Shown: positions 55,587 to 64,000 of the stretch, piece after piece | Layout of the letters: each line of letters opens with the position of its first letter | Position numbering within the stretch: the stretch's first letter is position 1 | Assembly (NCBI RefSeq): GCF_900104785.1 | Contig: NZ_LT629733.1 | Span: forward strand, 2,574,501-2,638,500 | Length of the DNA: 64,000 nucleotides | Reading direction: 5' to 3' | DNA from: Formosa sp. Hel1_31_208 | Lineage (GTDB): Bacteria; Bacteroidota; Bacteroidia; Flavobacteriales; Flavobacteriaceae | Notes under the pieces: generated by a model | Told to the model about the DNA's origin: nothing | The model's input: only the letters and a program-made list of their open reading frames with translations | Database searches by the model: none | Position numbers and translations under genes: made by a program

Positions 55587-55940
55587 ATGAATTCTTTAGT
55601 AAAATTTGTACAAGACGAATTTGTAACAAAAAAAGATTTTCCTGAATTTGGAGCTGGTGATACCATAACAGTGTATTACGAAATTAGAGAAGGTGAAAAA
55701 GTGCGTACACAGTTTTTTAAAGGTGTCGTATTACAAGTTAAAGGAACTGGTTCATCTCAAACATTTACCATCAGAAAAATGTCAGGAACGATTGGTGTAG
55801 AGCGTATCTTTCCAATTAACTTACCTGCACTTCAAAAAATTGAAGTTAACAAAAGAGGGAAAGTTAGAAGAGCAAGAATCTACTACTTTAGAGGACTTAC
55901 TGGTAAGAAAGCAAGAATTAAAGAAGTTAGAAGAAAGTAA
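55587..55940 (+). CDS. rplS: 50S ribosomal protein L19
   Basis: L19 lies at the interface of the ribosomal subunits. The 117-residue length is normal and the sequence is typical: FVQDEFVTKKDFPEFGAGDTI at the start, then GVVLQVKGTG, FTIRKMSG, VERIFPI and KRGKVRRARIYYFRGLTGKKARIKE. The start ATG follows an A-rich stretch, common for ribosomal genes in Bacteroidota. Confidence 0.98.
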   Translation: MNSLVKFVQDEFVTKKDFPEFGAGDTITVYYEIREGEKVRTQFFKGVVLQVKGTGSSQTFTIRKMSGTIGVERIFPINLPALQKIEVNKRGKVRRARIYYFRGLTGKKARIKEVRRK

Positions 55941-55953
55941 TTTTCAACTCCAT

Positions 55954-55996
55954 ATAACTAAAAAAGCCTTGACACTGTCAAGGCTTTTTTAGTTAT
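55954..55996. terminator. rplS terminator, very long perfect inverted repeat
   Basis: The arms at 55954-55974 and 55976-55996 are perfectly complementary over 21 bp around one central base. The core is AAAAAGCCTTGACA and its complement. With A6 and T6 runs within the arms, it should terminate transcription in both directions. Confidence 0.85.
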
Positions 55997-56179
55997 GAAC
56001 TTTTGTTAATAAGTACAGTTTATAAAATGTGAATATCTATACTCTTAAAAAATTTGGAAATCTTAAACAAAACCCTACTTTAGCTAAACAATTAACAACA
56101 AACTTAGTTTGGTTTTGAAATTTATTTTGGATTTATGTTAAATTGTATTTAAAGTAACGTTCTTTAAAATAGTATTGTT
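55997..56179. other. AT-rich gap with no recognised feature
   Basis: This 183-base stretch between the rplS terminator and the putative structured RNA holds no open frame of note. It may contain the RNA's promoter; the best near-match to the -7 element is TATTTTGG near 56123, and the transcript start could not be set. Confidence 0.4.
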
Positions 56180-56606
56180 TTTTGAGGTCTCGAAGATGGC
56201 ATGTGTACATATGTTTATTGAGAGGTCATGAAGCTTGAAGTGTATGTTATGTGCAAGCAGAACTTGCGGTTCAGGTGGAAAACTTTGAAAAAGTAACTGG
56301 AGTGAAAACTAAGGTGAAAAGGATGAGTAATGTTGGTCGAACAGTCTAACACGCAAGTGAAGGGTATGAGCGTCAAACATCAAGAAAAACAAACTAAACG
56401 AAACCGATTCGCAACAAGTCAATACATTTTGAAAGTTACGATAGGTTTCATGACATAGTGAGGCTTGAACCGAAACAAGATGAGGGGACGCAAGTCCAGC
56501 TGTCTTGAATTTAACAGCAATGTTGAATAGGTCATGCGGAGCTATTTCAAAAAAGCCATGTCAAAGTAGTTTTGCTACCGTGATATGGCTTTTGTTTTTT
56601 ATTTTC
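56180..56606 (+). ncRNA. Putative structured RNA of about 420 nt, unknown family
   Basis: The region has no useful reading frame, is richer in G and purines than the surrounding intergenic DNA, and has several clear stems in one direction: GCAAG/CTTGC around 56253-56267, GAAACC/GGTTTC (56400-56405 and 56444-56449), a compound hairpin CAAGA ... GGAC-GCAA-GTCC ... TCTTG with a GNRA loop (56475-56507), and a terminator hairpin at 56551-56593. Purine-rich joiners such as GGTGAAAAGG recall domains I-III of group II introns, but no domain V and no reverse transcriptase are present. It does not match RNase P RNA, tmRNA, SRP RNA or 6S RNA as I know them. The 5' end is a guess. Confidence 0.5.
56551..56600 (+). 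terminator. Terminator of the putative RNA
   Basis: AAAAGCCAT (56551-56559) pairs with ATGGCTTTT (56585-56593), continuing after a mismatch with TCA/TGA and an inner GTAG/CTAC stem. A T-rich tract (GTTTTTT) follows. A clear plus-strand terminator without a preceding protein gene supports a non-coding transcript. Confidence 0.7.
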
Positions 56607-56730
56607 TCTCCCACTCTAGTAATTTGACCTCAAAACCTTAGTTCATGACACTTCTTTTTATTAATGACAAAACCATTACCGTTAAATCTATTCTGAACAC
56701 AATCTCATCTAAACTGAATACGACAACTGA

Positions 56731-57123
56731 AACTTTATTAATTACAATTTTACCGAATCATATATATCAAATATTAATTTTTTAGACTACGAATTCATTG
56801 ACTGCAATCTTAGTATGGTTAAAGCTAAAAATGCCACTAAAAAAGAAGTGATCTTTAATAATTGTAAGCTTGTCGGATTACCATTTCAGGATTACACCCC
56901 CAATCTAATTTCTATTCACTTTATAAAGTCAGAACTTTATTTGTTCTCATTTAATAATCTAAAAATTAAAGCTACAACATTTGACACATGTAAGCTGGAA
57001 CAAACCGATTTCACAAATACAGATCTCAGTACAAATCCAGAGCAAAATAGATTGAAAAACGCACAATTTTCAAAAGAAAATGCGATTAGACTTCTAACAC
57101 ATTTTCAAATAGATATCAACTAA
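56731..57123 (+). pseudogene. Decayed pentapeptide-repeat protein gene
   Basis: The frame is open from 56731 to the TAA at 57121-57123, with an ATG at 56815. The similarity to flavobacterial pentapeptide-repeat proteins starts before that ATG (NFLDYEFIDCNLSM) and continues with NNCKLVGLPF and KLEQTDFTNTDL. It then jumps directly to NPEQNRLKNAQFSKEN and the C-terminus FQIDIN. About 30 residues of the expected repeats are missing at the jump, and the N-terminal part is lost behind a TGA at 56728-56730. The gene is therefore truncated and internally deleted. The region 56607-56730 may hold more of the eroded N-terminal part, but I cannot align it. A shortened but expressed protein of 102 residues is possible. 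Confidence 0.65.
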
Positions 57124-57259
57124 TATTATAATTCCATAGGCCTTTTAAAATTGATGCTAAATCTCTTTCAAGTTATTCATTTCATATTATTAGTTATGGA
57201 TTAACATCTTTCTATTAATTGAGAGATTCAGATACACTCGAATTTCCAATAGCATCTAG

Positions 57260-59542
<2,283 letters not shown>

Positions 59543-59548
59543 AATACT

Positions 59549-59577
59549 GAGACCGTTTAAAAACGGTCTCTTTTTTT
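59549..59577 (+). terminator. icd terminator
   Basis: GAGACCGTTT (59549-59558) pairs perfectly with AAACGGTCTC (59561-59570), followed by T7. Confidence 0.88.
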
Positions 59578-59589
59578 CTCTTATCCAAA

Positions 59590-60531
59590 ATGACCAAAAA
59601 AGATTTAACAGATTGCTACAATCGTATTGCACCTTATATTCACAATACACCAGTTTTGACGTCCAGTCTAGTGAATCAAGCCGTGGGAGCTAATGTTTAT
59701 TTTAAATGTGAGAACTTTCAAAAAACAGGTGCTTATAAAATGCGTGGCGCTACTAACGCTATCTTACAATTAACAGAGGAACAACGATCTAAGGGCGTAG
59801 TGACCCACTCATCGGGAAATTTTGCGCAGGCTTTATCAAAAGCAGCTCAAAATTTAAACGTTAAAGCTACAATTGTAATGCCTTCAAATTCTCCGATAGC
59901 TAAAAAAAACGGGGTCGTAACTTATGGTGGAACAATTTTAGAATGCGAACCAACAATAGAAGCGCGTCAAGGTCTGGCAGATAAAATTGTTGCCAAAACA
60001 GGTGCAACATTTATCCATCCATCTAATGATATTAATGTCATCTTAGGTCAAGGTACGGCGTGCTATGAATTATTAAAAGAATATCCAGATTTGGAGATTG
60101 TTGCTTGTCCGGTTGGCGGCGGTGGATTAATTGCGGGTTCAGTATTAGCTGCCAAATATTTATCTGATGATTGTAAAGTTATAGGAGGAGAACCCTTTGA
60201 AGCAGATGATGCATATCGTTCTTTAATTAGTGGGCAAATTGAAACCAACGATACCGCAAATACAATAGCAGACGGTTTAAGAACTCAGCTGGGGCATCAT
60301 AACTTTCCTATTATTAAGAATCATGTAGATCGTATCATTAGAGTCACGGAAGAAGAAATTATTGAAGCCATGCGTTTTATTTGGGAGCGAATGAAAATTA
60401 TTATCGAACCTTCCAGTGCCGTAACTTTCGCTGCAGTCTTAAAAGACAAAGCACAATTAAAAGGACAAAAAATAGGTATTATCATCTCTGGAGGTAATGT
60501 GGATGTCAACAACTTACCTTTTAATATTTAA
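59590..60531 (+). CDS. PLP-dependent threonine/serine dehydratase (serine racemase-like)
   Basis: This 313-residue fold-type II PLP enzyme has its Schiff-base lysine in GAYKMRGATNA, the phosphate-binding loop CPVGGGGLIAG, and SSGNFAQALSKAA. There is no C-terminal ACT regulatory domain, so it resembles catabolic threonine/serine dehydratases and eukaryotic-type serine racemases rather than biosynthetic IlvA. It may deaminate L-serine and L-threonine or interconvert L- and D-serine. Confidence 0.9.
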   Translation: MTKKDLTDCYNRIAPYIHNTPVLTSSLVNQAVGANVYFKCENFQKTGAYKMRGATNAILQLTEEQRSKGVVTHSSGNFAQALSKAAQNLNVKATIVMPSNSPIAKKNGVVTYGGTILECEPTIEARQGLADKIVAKTGATFIHPSNDINVILGQGTACYELLKEYPDLEIVACPVGGGGLIAGSVLAAKYLSDDCKVIGGEPFEADDAYRSLISGQIETNDTANTIADGLRTQLGHHNFPIIKNHVDRIIRVTEEEIIEAMRFIWERMKIIIEPSSAVTFAAVLKDKAQLKGQKIGIIISGGNVDVNNLPFNI

Positions 60532-60569
60532 TTAACTTTTGATGCTACACATGTGAGAATGTTCTTTCT

Positions 60570-60577
60570 TAATTTTG
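60570..60577 (+). promoter_or_regulatory. -7 element of the TonB-dependent receptor gene
   Basis: TAATTTTG is an exact match to TAnnTTTG. It ends 4 bases before the ATG at 60582, so the predicted transcription start coincides with the start codon and the mRNA is likely leaderless. Confidence 0.5.
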
Positions 60578-60581
60578 TAAA

Positions 60582-62957
60582 ATGATGACAATTAAGAACA
60601 AAGCCCTACTGCTCATTGTACTATGTGTTAATATAATCTTTGCCCAAGATAAAGTTACATTAAGTGGAACAATCACTGATTCAGGTAGTAACGAAACCCT
60701 CATTGGAGTAAATATTATTTTTCCTGAATTAAAAACCGGAACCAATACTAATGAATATGGATTCTATTCAATATCATTACCGAAAGGCACCTACAAAATG
60801 CAGATTAGTTATCTGGGTTATACTACTATTATTGAAACCATTACATTTTCAGAAGATAAGGTCGTTAATTACAAATTGGTCGAAAACTCTGAAAGTCTAG
60901 ACGAAGTAGTGATTAAACAAGATGTTGAAAAACTAAACATCAAAAAACCTCAGATGAGTGTCAATGCGCTATCCATAAACACCATTAAACAAATGCCTGT
61001 GGTGCTTGGCGAAGTTGATGTTATAAAATCTATTACCTTGCTTCCTGGTGTCACCAATGCAGGTGAAGGATCTTCGGGATTCAATGTCCGAGGAGGTTCT
61101 GTAGATCAAAATTTAATTCTCTTAGATGAAGCCACTATTTTTAATTCATCACACCTTTTTGGGTTCTTTTCTGTATTTAACCCAGATGCGATTAAAGATA
61201 TCAAACTATATAAAGGTGGTATCCCAGCCAAATATGGAGGCCGAGTATCATCCGTTCTTGATATTTACCAAAAAGATGGCAATAGTAACGAATTCCATAT
61301 GAATGGTGGTATCGGAATCGTTTCCAGCAGATTACTCGCGGAAGGCCCTATAAAAAAAGGAAAAGGCTCCTTTCTATTTGGTGGTAGAAGTAGCTACGCC
61401 CATTTATTCTTGCCGTTATTTGACATTGATAATATTGCCTATTTTTACGATCTTAATACCAAATTAAGTTACCGTTTGAATGATAAAAACAGTATCTACC
61501 TCTCTGGCTACTTCGGTAGAGATGTGTTTAATATTTCCAATAGTTTTGAAAACACCTATGGTAATACGGTTGTGAATTTTAGATGGAATCACCTCTTTTC
61601 AGACCGATTATTTTCTAATATGTCGCTAATCTACTCTGACTATTACTACGGACTCAATCTCAACTTTGTCGAATTTGAATGGGATTCTGGAATTCAAAAT
61701 TTTAACTTCAAATACGACTTAAAGCATTATATCAATAACAATTTTAAACTAGAATACGGGCTAAACAGTATCTATTATAAATTTAACCCTGGAGATATTA
61801 AACCTTCCACTCCTACTTCGGGTATCAATCCGTTCAAATTAACAGATAAGTATGCTTTTGAAAATGCTGTTTATATAGATGCTGAACACCAAATAACCGA
61901 TAAACTAGCTTTGTCTTACGGTTTGAGATTCAGTTCTTTTCTTAGATTAGGACAAGATGAGTTGAATATTTATGAAGATAATAATCCTGTTGCATATAAT
62001 GAAACGCTTCAAGTGTATGAAAAAGCAACGCCTATTGGCACAGAAAGTTTTAATCGCAGTAATGTGATCGAATCGTTCGCTAACATAGAACCTCGCTTCT
62101 CCATAGCCTATCAACTTAATGACCAATCCTCAATTAAAGCGAGTTATAATAGAATGACTCAGTATCTACATTTACTTTCAAATACATCATCTCCGACACC
62201 GTTAGATGTATGGACGCCGAGTGGTAAATATATCGAACCTCAATTACTAGATCAAGTAGCTCTTGGCTACTTCAAATCTTTCAAGGATAATGCATATACA
62301 CTGGAAGTAGAAACGTTTTATAAAAAGATTCAAAATCGAATTGACTATATAGATGGCGCAGATCTTGTCGCAAATAATGCGATTGAACAAGTAATTTTAA
62401 ATGGTCGGGCAAGAGCTTACGGATTAGAAATTTTATTAAGAAAAAACGAAGGCCGATTTAAAGGTTGGCTGGCTTATACCCTCTCAAAATCTGAACAGCA
62501 AACTGAAGGCAGAACTCTTTTCGAAGCCGGTATTAATAATGGCGATTGGTATAATACGCCTTTTGATAAAACCCATGATATTTCCTTAACTGCCAGTTAT
62601 GAATTAAATGATAAATGGACTTTTGGCAGTAATTTCCTCTTTCAAACAGGATTACCTACCACTTTTCCCAACGGCCAATATCAATTTAATGGTATCACGA
62701 TTCCAAATTATGAAGCCAGAAATTCTAGCCGACTACCAACCTATCACCGATTAGATATTTCAGCAACATACACACCTAAACAGGACTCCACAAAACGATG
62801 GAAAGGGGAATGGGTATTCGGTCTATATAATATGTATAACAGAAGAAACGCAGCGTCCATCTCCTTCGGAGAAAACAGAAATACAGGACGTAATGAAGCA
62901 ACACGATTAGCAATTTTCGGCATTGTACCCTCTGTTTCTTATAACTTTAAATTCTAG
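60582..62957 (+). CDS. TonB-dependent outer membrane receptor with carboxypeptidase-like domain
   Basis: The 791-residue protein has a signal peptide (to about residue 22, IIFAQ), an N-terminal carboxypeptidase-D regulatory-like domain (about 26-105), a plug domain (about 125-230: VLGEVDVIKSITLLPGV, GFNVRGGSVDQNLILLD), and a 22-strand barrel ending in YNFKF. The terminal phenylalanine is typical of outer membrane barrels. The start has two ATG codons in a row; either may be used. It is followed 3 bases later by a DUF4249 lipoprotein, which forms a receptor/lipoprotein pair. The ligand is unknown. Confidence 0.92.
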   Translation: MMTIKNKALLLIVLCVNIIFAQDKVTLSGTITDSGSNETLIGVNIIFPELKTGTNTNEYGFYSISLPKGTYKMQISYLGYTTIIETITFSEDKVVNYKLVENSESLDEVVIKQDVEKLNIKKPQMSVNALSINTIKQMPVVLGEVDVIKSITLLPGVTNAGEGSSGFNVRGGSVDQNLILLDEATIFNSSHLFGFFSVFNPDAIKDIKLYKGGIPAKYGGRVSSVLDIYQKDGNSNEFHMNGGIGIVSSRLLAEGPIKKGKGSFLFGGRSSYAHLFLPLFDIDNIAYFYDLNTKLSYRLNDKNSIYLSGYFGRDVFNISNSFENTYGNTVVNFRWNHLFSDRLFSNMSLIYSDYYYGLNLNFVEFEWDSGIQNFNFKYDLKHYINNNFKLEYGLNSIYYKFNPGDIKPSTPTSGINPFKLTDKYAFENAVYIDAEHQITDKLALSYGLRFSSFLRLGQDELNIYEDNNPVAYNETLQVYEKATPIGTESFNRSNVIESFANIEPRFSIAYQLNDQSSIKASYNRMTQYLHLLSNTSSPTPLDVWTPSGKYIEPQLLDQVALGYFKSFKDNAYTLEVETFYKKIQNRIDYIDGADLVANNAIEQVILNGRARAYGLEILLRKNEGRFKGWLAYTLSKSEQQTEGRTLFEAGINNGDWYNTPFDKTHDISLTASYELNDKWTFGSNFLFQTGLPTTFPNGQYQFNGITIPNYEARNSSRLPTYHRLDISATYTPKQDSTKRWKGEWVFGLYNMYNRRNAASISFGENRNTGRNEATRLAIFGIVPSVSYNFKF

Positions 62958-62960
62958 ACA

Positions 62961-63773
62961 ATGAAAAAATATGTATACATACTTCTAAGTGTTATGATCT
63001 TCTCTTGTGAAGACGTCATAGATGTCAATCTCAATACTGCCCAGCCTCGATTAGTGATTGATGCATCACTAAATTGGTTCAAAGGTACTGTTGGTAATGA
63101 ACAAGAAATTAAACTTACATTAACAGCACCATTCTTTGATGCCGAAGTTCCACCAGCTACTGGCGCAGAAGTAAGAGTCATAAAAGCAAGTGATGACGTG
63201 TTTATATTTACTGAAGTTGGCAGTACAGGTGTATATATGAACTCTAATTTTATTCCTCAATTAGATGAGACCTATGAGTTAGAAATTATCTATGAAGGTG
63301 AAACCTACCGAGGAACTGAAACGATGAATTCAGTGGTAGAAGTAGAATTTGTAGAACAAAATGATGAGGGTGGTTTTTCTGGCGAAGAGACAGAACTAAA
63401 AGCATTTTACACCGATCCAGCTGATGAAGACAACTACTATTTCTTTGAGTTTATCAGTGATATTCCTGTAATTCCAACCCTCGAAGTGTATGATGATGAA
63501 TTTACGGACGGTAATCAAATTTTTGGATTTTACACAGAGGAAGATTTAGAAACAGGTGATATAGTTGTGATCAAAAACTATGGTGTCTCTGAACGGTTTT
63601 ACGAATTTATGTTCTTATTGCTTCAACAAAACAACGACGAAGGAGGTGGTCCATTTGAAACGCAACCTGCGACAGTCCGCGGTAATTGTATTAATGAAAC
63701 CAATCCTGAGAATTATCCCTTAGGTTATTTTAGAGCTTCAGAAGCCTCTGAATTCATTTATACGATTCAATAA
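62961..63773 (+). CDS. DUF4249 lipoprotein
   Basis: The 270-residue protein has a lipoprotein signal (MIFSCEDVIDVNL, lipidated cysteine near residue 16) and a DUF4249 domain, recognised from PRLVIDASLNW, ATGAEVRVIKASDD and YEGETYRGTETM. Such lipoproteins regularly follow TonB-dependent receptors in Bacteroidota and probably form a lid or accessory subunit for ligand capture at the cell surface. The end of the gene (NCINETNPENYPLGYFRASEASEFIYTIQ, abbreviated by position: last 30 residues) is complete. Confidence 0.88.
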   Translation: MKKYVYILLSVMIFSCEDVIDVNLNTAQPRLVIDASLNWFKGTVGNEQEIKLTLTAPFFDAEVPPATGAEVRVIKASDDVFIFTEVGSTGVYMNSNFIPQLDETYELEIIYEGETYRGTETMNSVVEVEFVEQNDEGGFSGEETELKAFYTDPADEDNYYFFEFISDIPVIPTLEVYDDEFTDGNQIFGFYTEEDLETGDIVVIKNYGVSERFYEFMFLLLQQNNDEGGGPFETQPATVRGNCINETNPENYPLGYFRASEASEFIYTIQ

Positions 63774-63804
63774 TTATCTTAAATCATAAGCACTAATCTT
63801 GTTT

Positions 63805-63906
63805 TGGGCGTTACGTTTTGATATGTTTAATCAAAACGTCTTGCTATACGCTGTATCTTTTTGTGCATCAACACAAAAAGGATGTCGCTACTATCACTAA
63901 CGCAAA
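63805..63906. repeat. Flavobacterial-type intergenic repeat with terminal inverted repeats and two hairpins
   Basis: A 100-base element is bounded by GCGTTA (63808-63813) and TAACGC (63898-63903). Inside are a perfect 9-bp hairpin CGTTTTGAT/ATCAAAACG (63814-63838) and another CTTTTTGTG/CACAAAAAG (63857-63880). From memory, similar GGGCGTTA...TAACGC elements are scattered between genes in many flavobacterial genomes. There is only one copy in this window. Confidence 0.65.
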
Positions 63907-63931
63907 ATAAAAAAATACCTATTTTTACACT

Positions 63932-64000
63932 ATGACATTCACAAAAACAACCGAGCAAGATTCAAATTATAATCATTTAGAACAAATGAGTATATCTGAA
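63932..64000 (+). CDS. murQ: N-acetylmuramic acid 6-phosphate etherase, N-terminal part (partial)
   Basis: Only the first 23 residues are in the window: MTFTKTTEQDSNYNHLEQMS and three more. This opening (TEQDS-x-Y-x-HL-x-x-MS) is characteristic of MurQ, which converts MurNAc-6-phosphate to GlcNAc-6-phosphate and lactate in peptidoglycan recycling. TATTTTTA about 5 bases before the ATG is a near-match to the -7 element, giving a very short leader. The call rests on a short piece. Confidence 0.75.
   Translation, partial: MTFTKTTEQDSNYNHLEQMSISE

Noticed and set aside
56180..56606. A complete group II intron
   Set aside because: No reverse transcriptase, no recognisable domain V and no clear GUGYG-type start with matching 3' end; kept only as one explanation for a structured RNA.

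Overview
The window is a contiguous piece of a chromosome from a member of the Bacteroidota, almost certainly the family Flavobacteriaceae. The DNA is AT-rich. Many promoters carry the Bacteroidota -7 element TAnnTTTG and genes lack Shine-Dalgarno sequences. Several secreted proteins end in type A sorting domains of the type IX secretion system (T9SS). Families such as DUF4835, DUF6913, DUF4249, long-form GAPDH and the RPB6-like omega subunit are typical of the group. I saw no rRNA, tRNA, CRISPR array, insertion sequence or phage gene.

Layout. 1-5.5 kb: the end of miaA, a cold-shock protein, a two-component pair, coaE, a YbbR protein and a glycosyltransferase. 5.5-16.1 kb: five T9SS-exported proteins on the minus strand. 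Two are fibronectin-type III/adhesin proteins and three are FG-GAP (VCBS)/ASPIC proteins. Two of the VCBS genes form a tandem duplication of about 2.06 kb that also copied the 3' end of fabI. 16.2-23.6 kb: core minus-strand genes fabI, recN, DUF4835, coaBC, rpoZ-like, bamD, dapA and DUF6913. 23.6-27.4 kb: a 5'-nucleotidase split into two genes, a DoxX protein and two related integral membrane proteins. 27.5-35 kb: ligA, then a GH20 hexosaminidase, cutC and GH2 beta-mannosidase operon. 35-40.4 kb: prmC/GNAT, and an operon of LEA-like protein, ribD, HAD, EamA and YigZ, then a thioesterase. 40.5-45.6 kb: dnaA, a LMW phosphatase, a T9SS-exported sugar dehydrogenase, an RsmI-like methylase and a TonB-C-like protein. 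45.7-49.7 kb: the minus-strand cell-wall cluster (lytic transglycosylase-like protein, DUF2279, mltG, GNAT, dapF). 49.9-56 kb: degP/htrA, gap, a coiled-coil membrane protein, GNAT, DUF2834, trmD and rplS. 56-57.2 kb: a gene-poor stretch with a probable structured RNA and a decayed pentapeptide-repeat gene. 57.3-64 kb: monomeric isocitrate dehydrogenase, a PLP dehydratase, a TonB receptor/DUF4249 pair, an intergenic repeat and the start of murQ.

Most of the window is ordinary flavobacterial housekeeping. The unexpected content is: (1) a fossil array of fabI 3' ends left by repeated duplication of a secreted-protein gene; (2) a palindrome built on ATCGAT at a near-constant distance from the -7 element of four genes; (3) GTTAAA repeats phased at about 11 bp upstream of the histidine kinase, degP/dapF and the lytic transglycosylase, which suggest an envelope regulon of the resident response regulator; (4) a possible 420-nt structured RNA downstream of rplS. 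I found no defence or mobile system.
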